Positions 22,357 to 32,338 of a stretch of 32,338 nt of DNA are shown here, piece after piece. The notes under the pieces are model-generated. The model had not been told where the DNA came from. It saw nothing but the letters and a program-made list of their open reading frames with translations, and made no database searches. Positions within the stretch are counted from its first letter, which is position 1. The number at the start of each line of letters is the position of its first letter. The translations under genes were made by a program, and so were the position numbers. The stretch comes from JACZST01 sp964195155 (lineage in GTDB: Bacteria > Actinomycetota > Acidimicrobiia > Spongiisociales > UBA5794): positions 1-32,338 of the forward strand of contig CAXMOP010000097.1 of NCBI GenBank assembly GCA_964195155.1. The letters are read 5' to 3'.

Positions 22357-23514
22357 CAGCCGCTTCTCCAGCGGGGTTCGGAACCTCGGGGTGACCACGA
22401 CTCCGTCGAGCCAAGCCGTCAACTCCGAGGCCTTGGCGTTGATAAGCGCCCTCGCGCCGCCGCCCACCGGGTCGAGCAGCTCGTAGGCCACCTCGCCGTC
22501 CGGTCGTTGTGCCCAGCCGCCGACCACACGGCCGTTCGACCACACGGTTGGGCCGGCGTTTCCGTTGCGGTCAAAGAGATCGCCGGCGTGCTCACCGAGA
22601 TACCAAAACCGCTCCTTCCAGCCCATCACCGTTGGATCGAGGCCGGGAAGGAGCGCCACCCATTCGTCGGGTGGTTCGACGGGATCGAGATCGTCCTCGA
22701 GGACATACCCCTTTGCCCCACCATCGAACTCCACCTCCACCGCGCCCGCGTCCCCGATAGCCTGCCGAGTCGGGCCGAGGTTCCAACCCGACCACCACTT
22801 CACATCGAGCTCGGTGCCGGGCCCGAAGGTGCCGAGCCAATTGCGGGCCAGGTCAGTTCGCGCCTGCTCGGGATCGAGCACGGGCAGCGGGCCCCCAAGC
22901 CAGGACTCGGTTGTCGACCAGCGGTATTGGCTCGAGATCCAGCTGCCAAGCGGTCGACCACGCACGATCCGGCCCTCCGTTGCCAGGAGAAACAGCACAC
23001 GAGTCGACAGCCCGACCGAACCCTTCCACCGCTTACCCTCGCCGAAGTGGATCTTCTGATCGAGCTCGGGCACGTCCTCTTTGAGTTCGCCGGCGGTGGC
23101 CTCGCCCCTGGCCTCCAACGCTTCCATCGTCGCCCCGGCAACCCGATCGGTAAAGGCGGCCCCGTTGCTGGCAATGCCGCTGTCCTCAACCATCTTGATC
23201 TGGCGTTTTCGCTGACCATCGATCAGCGCCTTCGTGCACGCCGCGTCCATCGTTGCAGCACCGTCGCGGGTGACCACGAACATCGTGCGGCGCATTCCCG
23301 ACATGCGGACCAAGGACCGCTCGTCGTACAGCGCCCGCACCAGGTCCTCGACCCGGAAGTCCTTGACGCGGGCCCAGGCTGCCAGATAAACGGTCGCCGG
23401 ATCGCTGGAATGGATGCCGGCCAGGTCGGCGGCCACCGTCTGAACGTCGGCGGCTTGAACCGCCAGATGGTGCCGTACCGCGAGCCGGTCTCGTCGCTGC
23501 CCCGTGGAGATCAA
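22345..23514 (-). CDS. Winged-helix DNA-binding (HTH_42, AlkZ/YcaQ-fold) protein
   Basis: A 389-residue member of the HTH_42 family, tandem winged helices and a beta-barrel. Typical segments are DPATVYLAAWARVKDF, DLVRALYDERSLVRMSGMRR and TMFVV in the first part, and WNLGPTRQAI and WVALLPGLDPTVMGWKER in the second. Some family members are DNA glycosylases that remove bulky alkyl bases or unhook crosslinks through a Q-x-Q or Q-x-D motif. At the usual place this protein reads GIHSSDP, so that activity is doubtful. The TTG start overlaps the stop of the upstream protease gene (TTGA). Confidence 0.82.
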   Translation of the reverse strand: MISTGQRRDRLAVRHHLAVQAADVQTVAADLAGIHSSDPATVYLAAWARVKDFRVEDLVRALYDERSLVRMSGMRRTMFVVTRDGAATMDAACTKALIDGQRKRQIKMVEDSGIASNGAAFTDRVAGATMEALEARGEATAGELKEDVPELDQKIHFGEGKRWKGSVGLSTRVLFLLATEGRIVRGRPLGSWISSQYRWSTTESWLGGPLPVLDPEQARTDLARNWLGTFGPGTELDVKWWSGWNLGPTRQAIGDAGAVEVEFDGGAKGYVLEDDLDPVEPPDEWVALLPGLDPTVMGWKERFWYLGEHAGDLFDRNGNAGPTVWSNGRVVGGWAQRPDGEVAYELLDPVGGGARALINAKASELTAWLDGVVVTPRFRTPLEKRLSAA

Positions 23515-24218
23515 ATCGGAAACGCCGGCGGCTCCTGATCACTCTCGGCGGGGGGTGGTTCGGCTTTCTGACGGCGCGGTGGCGGATCCGCCGAGCCCGG
23601 CAGCGACCGCAACCCGCTCATCAGAATGAATATCAAGAAGATCGCTAGAAACGTTTGACCGAAGTAGAAGGCAGCACCGATCAACCCGACACCAACCACC
23701 GCCGAAGTGGCGAGGGTCAGCCGATCGGCATACTGCGGCGTGAAGATGGTGAGCCCATGCTGCAGCATGTGGCCGCCGTCGAGTGGAAGCATCGGAATCC
23801 AGTTGAGAACGCCCCAGAACAACCCGACGAGGATGAACGTCTCGAAGAAGGCAAGAGCCCAGTCGGGCAAACCGCTCAGCGAGCCCTGGCGACCGAACCA
23901 CAAAATGACCAAACCAACGGCGATCCCGACCGCCGATCCCGCCGCCGAGACCAGGAAGCGCTTACGCGGCCCCATGCTCGGTTTGGGCACCCAGGTGGTG
24001 TAGCCCCCAAGTGCGAACAGCGTGATCGCCACATCGGCGGAGCCGTAGGCCCTCGCGGTGAAGGCATGTCCGGCCTCGTGCAGCAAGACGGCGACGAATA
24101 CCGCCAGCGTCCAGCCGCCGACCTCGGCGGCAGAGTCGAAGCGGTTGATGCCGAAGAAGGCCACGATGAGGAACGACCAGTGGACGCTCACCGGGATGCC
24201 GAAGAACGGAAACTTCAT
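23511..24218 (-). CDS. M50 family (site-2 type) membrane metalloprotease
   Basis: A 235-residue membrane protein. The zinc-binding motif HEAGH is at 47-51 in a membrane helix (FVAVLLHEAGHAFTARAYG). The third ligand region, NWIPMLPLDGGH, spans 139-150 with D147. It has about six helices and a proline-rich cytoplasmic tail from about 208. Such small S2P homologues cut regulatory membrane proteins, for example anti-sigma factors; no PDZ or CBS domain is present. It overlaps the HTH_42 gene by four bases, so the two are co-transcribed; a shared role is not evident. Confidence 0.9.
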   Translation of the reverse strand: MKFPFFGIPVSVHWSFLIVAFFGINRFDSAAEVGGWTLAVFVAVLLHEAGHAFTARAYGSADVAITLFALGGYTTWVPKPSMGPRKRFLVSAAGSAVGIAVGLVILWFGRQGSLSGLPDWALAFFETFILVGLFWGVLNWIPMLPLDGGHMLQHGLTIFTPQYADRLTLATSAVVGVGLIGAAFYFGQTFLAIFLIFILMSGLRSLPGSADPPPRRQKAEPPPAESDQEPPAFPI

Positions 24219-24240
24219 GCCGGAAGCGTAGGGCGGATCT

Positions 24241-24303
24241 GAGTCACGAGTCGCGGGTGGCGGGTCGCGAGTCGCAAGTCACGAGTCGAGAGTCACGAGT
24301 AAC
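24241..24303. repeat. Heptanucleotide tandem repeat, nine units of GAGTCRC type
   Basis: Nine 7-base units in exact register: GAGTCAC, GAGTCGC, GGGTGGC, GGGTCGC, GAGTCGC, AAGTCAC, GAGTCGA, GAGTCAC, GAGTAAC. They lie between the rpoC terminator and the start of the protease gene. The motif is the same as at 17481-17511. Confidence 0.9.
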
Positions 24304-24324
24304 GGAGGAACCGGCACCGCAATG

Positions 24325-24360
24325 AGAAAGAGGACAAGCCGGGTGACTCGTCCTCCTTCT
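24325..24360 (-). terminator. Probable rpoC terminator hairpin
   Basis: On the minus strand AGAAGGAGGAC (24360-24350) pairs with GTCCTCTTTCT (24335-24325), 11 pairs with one G-T, and the stem itself ends in a pyrimidine-rich CTCTTTCTCATT. It lies 20 bases past the rpoC stop. Confidence 0.6.
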
Positions 24361-24379
24361 TGTCGCTCGCGTCTCGCGA

Positions 24380-27300
24380 CTATTCCTTCTCGTCGTCGGA
24401 CCCTTCGTCCTCGCTGGTCTCACCGAGCGATGCGAGCCATTCGGCCGGGTCTGCGGGCAGGGCGTCGTCTGACAGCTCGGGAACCTCGTCCCCGAACAGC
24501 CCGAGGGCTGCCATGACCGTTGCCTCGGGCACCATCGGCTCGATGTCCTGATAGTGCTTCGAGCCGGTGCCGGCTGGGATGAGCTTGCCGATGATCACGT
24601 TCTCCTTGAGGCCCCGCATGAAGTCCGAACGGGACTGCAGTGCAGCCTCCGTCAGGACCCTGGTGGTCTCCTGGAAGGATGCGGCCGAAAGCCACGAGTC
24701 CGTTGCCAGCGATGCCTTGGTGATCCCCATCAGCTCGGGGCGACCCTCGGCGGGTGCCTTGCCGGACTCGACGAGCTCGGCGTTGGTGTCGCGGAACGAC
24801 TGCGCATCGACCAGTTCTGCGGGCAGATACTGCGAATCGCCCGGGTTCACGATCCGGACTCTGCGCAGCATCTGGCGCACGATGAGCTCGATGTGTTTGT
24901 CGTGAATGTCGACACCTTGGGACCGGTACACCTCCTGCACCTGGTCGACCAGGTACCGCTGAGACGCCCGAATCCCGCGAACCTCCAGCACCTCCTTCGG
25001 GTCAAGCGGACCCTCGGTGAGCTGGGAACCGGCCTCGACGACGTCGCCTTCGCTGACCCGCAGCCGCGCCCGTCGCGGTAGCTGATACGGCACCTCTTCG
25101 TCGCCATCGACGATGGTTACGTAGCGGGCGTTGGTCTCCTCGTCCTCGTCGAGGCGAACAACGCCTCCGATTTCGGCGAGGATCGCTTTGCCCTTCGGAG
25201 TCCGCGCTTCGAACAGTTCGACCACGCGGGGAAGACCGTGCGTGATGTCTTCGCCGGCAACACCGCCCGTGTGGAACGTCCTCATGGTGAGCTGGGTGCC
25301 CGGCTCGCCGATCGACTGGGCAGCCATGATGCCGACCGCCGTGCCCGGCTCGACCGTCAACCCGGTCGCCAGATCGATGCCGTAGGAACCAATGCTGATC
25401 CCGTACCGTGACTCGTCGGTGAGCGGCGAGCGCACCCGTAAGGCCGTGAGGTCTTCCATCTCCTCGATGCCAATAACGGCATCGCGGTCGATAGTGAATC
25501 CCTTCCGCAGCTTCCTGCCATCAGGCAGCTCAACGAACTTTCGCCCGTCCTTGACATCCTCGGCGAGGGTTCGCCCGAAGATGTGGTTCTGCAGATGACG
25601 GACCGCTGTGCCATCGGGCTCTCTCGTCGTGATGACGATGCCGGCATCCTCGGACTCCTCATCGTGGATGATGATCTCCTGGGCGACGTCGACCAGGCGA
25701 CGCGTCAGGTAGCCGGAATCGGCGGTCCGCAGCGCGGTGTCGGCGAGTCCCTTGCGAGCGCCGTGGGTCGAAATGAAGTACTCGAGCACGGACAGCCCCT
25801 CACGGAAGTTCGACTTGATGGGCTGCGGGATGATGTCGCCCTTGGGGCTCGCCACCAGGCCACGCATGCCGGCGATCTGGCGCAGCTGCATGATGTTTCC
25901 GCGGGCACCCGAACGGACCATCATGTCCATCGGGTTGAAGCGCTCCTTCATCAGCGTCGCCGACATGGCGTCCTTGACCTCGTCGGTGGCCTCGTTCCAG
26001 ATCTCGATGAGCTCCTGATGCCGTTCGTCGGAGGTGATGACCCCCTTCTGGTACAGGGCCTCCATCTTCTCGGCCCGATCCTCGAAGCGGGCGATGATCT
26101 CCGCCTTCTCCGGCGGGGTCTTCACATCCTCGAGCCCGATCGTCAAACCGGCCTTGGTGGCGTATTGGAAACCGAGCGACTTGATCGCGTCGAGGGACCT
26201 TGCCACGTCCGGCTTGTCGTAGCGGCGGATCATCTCGTCGATCAGGGTGCGCATGTCGGCCTTGTCCACCGGGGCGTTGACGTAGGGAAATGACGACGGG
26301 AACGCCTCGTTGAGCAGGGCTCTGCCCAACGTCGTGTCGGTGAGTCGGATGGGGTCGAGCGGCTCTTCGGTGATCAGTGTGCCGAGCGAGCGTTTCAGGT
26401 CGGCGTGCGCCTCCGGATCGCCGGCGAGCGCGCCCACCCGCATCTTGATCGGCGCATGGATCGATATGTCACCGATCTCGTATGCCATCAGCGCCTCGTC
26501 GACGCTGGAGAAGGCGCGCCCGGCACCGAGAGCGTTTTCGATCTCCTCGGAGATATAGAAGATGCCGATCACCATGTCCTGGGACGGCGTGACGATCGGA
26601 CGGCCGGATGCCGGGCTCAACACGTTGTTCGATGACAGCATGAGCAGCCGCGCCTCGGCCTGGGCCTCTGCGGACAGCGGAAGATGCACGGCCATCTGGT
26701 CACCGTCGAAGTCGGCGTTGAACGCTTCACACACCAGAGGATGCAGCTGGATCGCCTTGCCCTCGATCAGCACGGGCTCGAAGGCCTGGATGCCGAGTCG
26801 ATGCAGAGTCGGGGCACGGTTCAGCAGCACCGGGTGCTCTTCAATGACCTCGCTGAGCACGTCCCACACCTGGGGACGGCGCCGCTCGACCATGCGCTTG
26901 GCGGCCTTGATGTTCTGGGCGGCGTCGATATCGACAAGGCGCTTCATAACGAAAGGCTTGAACAACTCGAGCGCCATGATCTTGGGGAGGCCGCACTGAT
27001 GCAGCAGCAACTGCGGGCCGACGACGATGACGGAACGGCCTGAGTAGTCGACACGCTTGCCCAGCAGGTTCTGGCGGAAGCGCCCTTGCTTTCCCTTCAG
27101 CATGTCGGAGAGGGATTTCAGGGGGCGGTTGCCGGGTCCGGTCACGGCGCGGCCGCGCCGCCCGTTGTCGAACAGGGCGTCGACCGCTTCCTGGAGCATC
27201 CGCTTCTCGTTGTTGACGATGATCTCGGGAGCACCGAGGTCGATGAGCCGCTTCAGCCGGTTGTTGCGGTTGATCACCCTGCGGTACAGGTCGTTGAGGT

Positions 27301-28309
27301 CCGATGTGGCGAACCTGCCGCCGTCGAGCTGGACCATTGGGCGCAAGTCCGGCGGGATGACCGGCACCACGTCAAGGATCATGCTCTGCGGGTCGTTGAG
27401 ACCCTGGGAGAAGGGCTTCATGACCTTCATCCGCTTCATGGCGCGCTGCCGACGCTGCTGGGACCGGGCCTCGAGGTCTTCACGGAGTGAGTTCATCTCT
27501 TCATCGAGATCGAGACGCCCGATGAGGTCCTTGAGGTTCTCGGCACCCATGCCGCCCTCGTAGTAGTCGCCGTAGCGATCGACGATCTCACGCCACAGTT
27601 GCTCGGACTCGACGAGCTGCTTTGGCTTCATCGTCCTGAAGGTGTCGAATGCCTCCTGCAACAGTTCGGCCTCGACGCCCGCACGTTCCTCGCGGTCCTT
27701 GATCTCCCGCTCCACCTCACGGCGGCGGGCGTTGATCTCCTGGGTGTTCGCTCCGGCCTCTTCCATCTGCTCGAGCTCCTGTTCGAGACGCGCGAAGCGA
27801 CCTTCCTTCCACTTCTCGTGCTCCTCGCCGATGAGCTGGAGCTCATGGCGGGTGGCCTCCTCGAGGTCGTCGAGGTCGGCCTGGCGCTTCTCGTCGTCGA
27901 CATGCGTGACCAGATAGGCGGCGAAGTAGATCACCTTCTCCAGATCCTTCGGAGACATGTCCAGGAGGTAGCCGAGCCGGCTCGGCACTCCCTTGAAGTA
28001 CCAAATGTGGGTCACCGGTGCGGCCAGCTCGATGTGGCCCATACGCTCACGGCGCACCTTGGCGCGAGTCACCTCGACACCGCAGCGCTCACAGACAACA
28101 CCGCGGAAACGGACGCGCTTGTACTTGCCGCAGTAGCATTCCCAATCGCGAGTCGGCCCGAAGATTCGCTCGTCGAAGAGCCCCTCCTTCTCAGGCTTCA
28201 GCGTCCGGTAGTTGATCGTCTCCGGCTTCTTCACCTCACCGTATGACCAGGCGCGAATCTGGTCGCTATCGGCGAGGCTGACCTTCAGTTCATCAAATAT
28301 TTGCGTCAC
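24380..28309 (-). CDS. rpoC: RNA polymerase beta' subunit; second zinc site missing
   Basis: The 1309-residue beta' subunit of RNA polymerase. The N-terminal zinc ribbon is intact (C58, C60, C73, C76 in CYCGKYKRVRF... and CERCGVEV). The active site NADFDGD is at 531-537, its three aspartates binding catalytic magnesium. The trigger-loop region GIMAAQSIGEPGTQLTMRTF HTGG is present (written here as two blocks). The second zinc site of E. coli (C814, C888, C895, C898) aligns with S886, D965, S972 and S975: VRSPLTDESRYGISIGSYG keeps the frame of VRS...YG but has no cysteine. A long coiled-coil insert lies near residues 160-215. It starts at GTG 28309, 11 bases after the rpoB stop, and ends in an acidic tail. 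Confidence 0.97.
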   Translation of the reverse strand: MTQIFDELKVSLADSDQIRAWSYGEVKKPETINYRTLKPEKEGLFDERIFGPTRDWECYCGKYKRVRFRGVVCERCGVEVTRAKVRRERMGHIELAAPVTHIWYFKGVPSRLGYLLDMSPKDLEKVIYFAAYLVTHVDDEKRQADLDDLEEATRHELQLIGEEHEKWKEGRFARLEQELEQMEEAGANTQEINARRREVEREIKDREERAGVEAELLQEAFDTFRTMKPKQLVESEQLWREIVDRYGDYYEGGMGAENLKDLIGRLDLDEEMNSLREDLEARSQQRRQRAMKRMKVMKPFSQGLNDPQSMILDVVPVIPPDLRPMVQLDGGRFATSDLNDLYRRVINRNNRLKRLIDLGAPEIIVNNEKRMLQEAVDALFDNGRRGRAVTGPGNRPLKSLSDMLKGKQGRFRQNLLGKRVDYSGRSVIVVGPQLLLHQCGLPKIMALELFKPFVMKRLVDIDAAQNIKAAKRMVERRRPQVWDVLSEVIEEHPVLLNRAPTLHRLGIQAFEPVLIEGKAIQLHPLVCEAFNADFDGDQMAVHLPLSAEAQAEARLLMLSSNNVLSPASGRPIVTPSQDMVIGIFYISEEIENALGAGRAFSSVDEALMAYEIGDISIHAPIKMRVGALAGDPEAHADLKRSLGTLITEEPLDPIRLTDTTLGRALLNEAFPSSFPYVNAPVDKADMRTLIDEMIRRYDKPDVARSLDAIKSLGFQYATKAGLTIGLEDVKTPPEKAEIIARFEDRAEKMEALYQKGVITSDERHQELIEIWNEATDEVKDAMSATLMKERFNPMDMMVRSGARGNIMQLRQIAGMRGLVASPKGDIIPQPIKSNFREGLSVLEYFISTHGARKGLADTALRTADSGYLTRRLVDVAQEIIIHDEESEDAGIVITTREPDGTAVRHLQNHIFGRTLAEDVKDGRKFVELPDGRKLRKGFTIDRDAVIGIEEMEDLTALRVRSPLTDESRYGISIGSYGIDLATGLTVEPGTAVGIMAAQSIGEPGTQLTMRTFHTGGVAGEDITHGLPRVVELFEARTPKGKAILAEIGGVVRLDEDEETNARYVTIVDGDEEVPYQLPRRARLRVSEGDVVEAGSQLTEGPLDPKEVLEVRGIRASQRYLVDQVQEVYRSQGVDIHDKHIELIVRQMLRRVRIVNPGDSQYLPAELVDAQSFRDTNAELVESGKAPAEGRPELMGITKASLATDSWLSAASFQETTRVLTEAALQSRSDFMRGLKENVIIGKLIPAGTGSKHYQDIEPMVPEATVMAALGLFGDEVPELSDDALPADPAEWLASLGETSEDEGSDDEKE

Positions 28310-28320
28310 GTTGCCTACCC

Positions 28321-31674
<3,354 letters not shown>

Positions 31675-31688
31675 AGGAGGATCCTCCT
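31675..31688 (-). promoter_or_regulatory. Palindromic ribosome binding site of rpoB
   Basis: AGGAGGATCCTCCT is a perfect 14-base palindrome directly before the TTG start. It contains a full AGGAGG Shine-Dalgarno sequence, which can fold back on its own CCTCCT (five pairs, GATC loop). This could lower initiation on a start that already uses TTG. Confidence 0.6.
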
Positions 31689-31733
31689 AGATAACGGTCA
31701 ACAACAAGGGCCAAGGACGGGGATGAACTTCCG

Positions 31734-31739
31734 AGCATA
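31734..31739 (-). promoter_or_regulatory. Possible second rpoB promoter (extended -10)
   Basis: Minus-strand TATGCT preceded by TGC forms an extended -10 (TGCTATGCT). No convincing -35 is seen. Transcription would begin about 53 bases before the start codon. Confidence 0.3.
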
Positions 31740-31747
31740 GCATTCAA

Positions 31748-31788
31748 CCGGAATAGCGCACAGCTATTCCGGCTCTTTTCGAGAAGAG
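31748..31788 (-). promoter_or_regulatory. Two adjacent hairpins in the rpoB leader
   Basis: CCGGAATAGC (31748-31757) and GCTATTCCGG (31763-31772) form a perfect 10-pair stem with a five-base loop. Next to it CTCTT...AAGAG (31773-31788) forms a short stem. Both would lie in an RNA starting from the promoter at 31820-31848. No U-tract follows, so these are not ordinary terminators. Confidence 0.5.
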
Positions 31789-31819
31789 TCGCGGGCAGAC
31801 GTTTCAAGTTGTATCGCGC

Positions 31820-31848
31820 ACCATACGCGAGGGAGGATCGCGAGTCAA
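31820..31848 (-). promoter_or_regulatory. Promoter of rpoBC (TTGACT-17-TATGGT)
   Basis: On the minus strand a -35 TTGACT (31848-31843), exactly 17 bases of spacer and a -10 TATGGT (31825-31820) make a strong sigma-A-type promoter. It gives rpoBC its own start separate from rplL, with a leader of about 140 bases. Confidence 0.65.
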
Positions 31849-31858
31849 GGGTCAAGAC

Positions 31859-31889
31859 CGGGATGGTCCGCTCAAGGCGGACCATCCCG
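31859..31889 (-). terminator. Perfect 13-bp hairpin between rplL and rpoB, without a U-tract
   Basis: CGGGATGGTCCGC (31859-31871) and GCGGACCATCCCG (31877-31889) pair fully around a five-base loop. It lies 40 bases after the rplL stop. The following minus-strand bases are GTCTTGACC, so an intrinsic terminator is imperfect; attenuation or RNase processing, as known between rplL and rpoB in E. coli, are alternatives. Confidence 0.55.
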
Positions 31890-31899
31890 ACGCAGCTGA

Positions 31900-31934
31900 C
31901 TACTCAGCTACTCGGGCTCGGCTACTCGGCTACT
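31900..31934. repeat. Short degenerate repeat at the rplL stop codon
   Basis: CTACTC recurs four times with GG, AG or GGG spacers (CTACTCAGCTACTCGG, GCTACTCGGCTACT). On the minus strand this reads AGTAGCCG units starting at the rplL stop codon. It resembles the GAGTCRC runs in style but not in period. Confidence 0.6.
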
Positions 31935-32322
31935 TCAGTTCCACTTCCGCGCCGGCGGCCTCGAGGGCCTCCTTGGCCTTGTCGGCGGTCTCCTTGTCGA
32001 CGCCTTCGAGCACCGGCCCGGGAGCACTGTCCACGACGGCCTTTGCCTCCTTGAGGCCGAGGCTCGTGAGGCTTCGCACCTCTTTGATCACCTGCACCTT
32101 CTTCTGACCGGTGGCGGTGATGATGACGTCGTAATCGTCCTTTTCCTCTTCCACGGCGGCTTCACCACCACCACCCGCAGGAGCGACGGCCACGGCCATC
32201 GGTGCGGCAGCGGTCACGTCGAATTTCTCTTCGAATGCCTTGAGAAACTCGGAGAGCTCGAGAACGCTCATGTCCTCGAACGCCTCGAGCAGCTCCTCGG
32301 ACTTCAGTTGGGTCTTGGCCAT
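31930..32322 (-). CDS. rplL: Ribosomal protein L7/L12
   Basis: A 130-residue L7/L12. The N-terminal dimerisation domain (LEAFEDMSVLELSEFLKAFE) leads through an alanine- and glycine-rich hinge (AVAVAPAGGGGEAAVEEE) to the factor-binding domain (KKVQVIKEVRSLTSLGLKEA, ending GAEVELK). It forms the ribosomal stalk that recruits translation GTPases. ATG 32322 has GGAG eight bases upstream. The gene order with rpoB and rpoC is the conserved bacterial one; rplJ should lie beyond the window edge. Confidence 0.97.
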   Translation of the reverse strand: MAKTQLKSEELLEAFEDMSVLELSEFLKAFEEKFDVTAAAPMAVAVAPAGGGGEAAVEEEKDDYDVIITATGQKKVQVIKEVRSLTSLGLKEAKAVVDSAPGPVLEGVDKETADKAKEALEAAGAEVELK

Positions 32323-32338
32323 TTCTTGGTCTCCAGTC

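Noticed and set aside
24241..24303. CRISPR array
   Set aside because: The units are contiguous heptamers with no spacers; it is a microsatellite.

Overview
The window looks like chromosomal DNA from a high-GC actinobacterium. RpoB and RpoC read like actinobacterial proteins, promoters carry TANNNT-type -10 boxes, and many genes overlap by ATGA, GTGA or TTGA. A deep-branching group such as Acidimicrobiia is a guess; nothing in the window fixes the taxon.

Layout. (1) 1-3.8 kb is an accessory stretch: the start of a secreted protein, an IS30-family insertion sequence, then three small unknown genes separated by copies of a palindromic repeat. The IS sits inside one copy of that repeat, and its transposase is readable only through a -1 frameshift at a lambda-like GGGAAAG site. 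(2) 3.8-10 kb holds a pentapeptide-repeat membrane protein divergent from a two-component system whose kinase gene carries a one-base frameshift, then an alpha/beta hydrolase, an acyl-CoA dehydrogenase and, convergent to it, a PlsC-type acyltransferase. (3) 10.5-11.7 kb has tRNA-Pro(GGG) with its terminator and a DUF389 membrane protein. (4) 11.8-16.2 kb is a tightly overlapping minus-strand operon: DUF512 radical SAM protein, der, acyl-CoA carboxylase carboxyltransferase, and a 48-residue membrane protein. It is divergent from ispH. (5) 17.5-21.8 kb is a minus-strand operon scpA-scpB-rluB-aroA-cmk with every junction overlapping. Cmk carries an unusual C-terminal DUF1801 domain, and rluB appears to start at ATT. 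(6) 21.8-24.3 kb has a duplicated inverted-repeat element, an HTH_42 (AlkZ-like fold) protein and an M50 site-2-type protease. (7) 24.4-32.3 kb is rplL-rpoB-rpoC on the minus strand, with a good promoter and several hairpins between rplL and rpoB.

The core genes cover transcription (RpoB, RpoC), translation (L7/L12, Der, RluB, tRNA-Pro), chromosome segregation (ScpAB), isoprenoid (IspH), aromatic amino acid (AroA), CMP/dCMP (Cmk) and lipid metabolism (PlsC, acyl-CoA carboxylase, acyl-CoA dehydrogenase). The most notable observations are the loss of all four cysteines of the second zinc site in RpoC, the Cmk-DUF1801 fusion, the frameshifted IS30 transposase inside a palindromic target, the array of repeat-bounded small genes, and heptanucleotide tandem repeats at gene ends.
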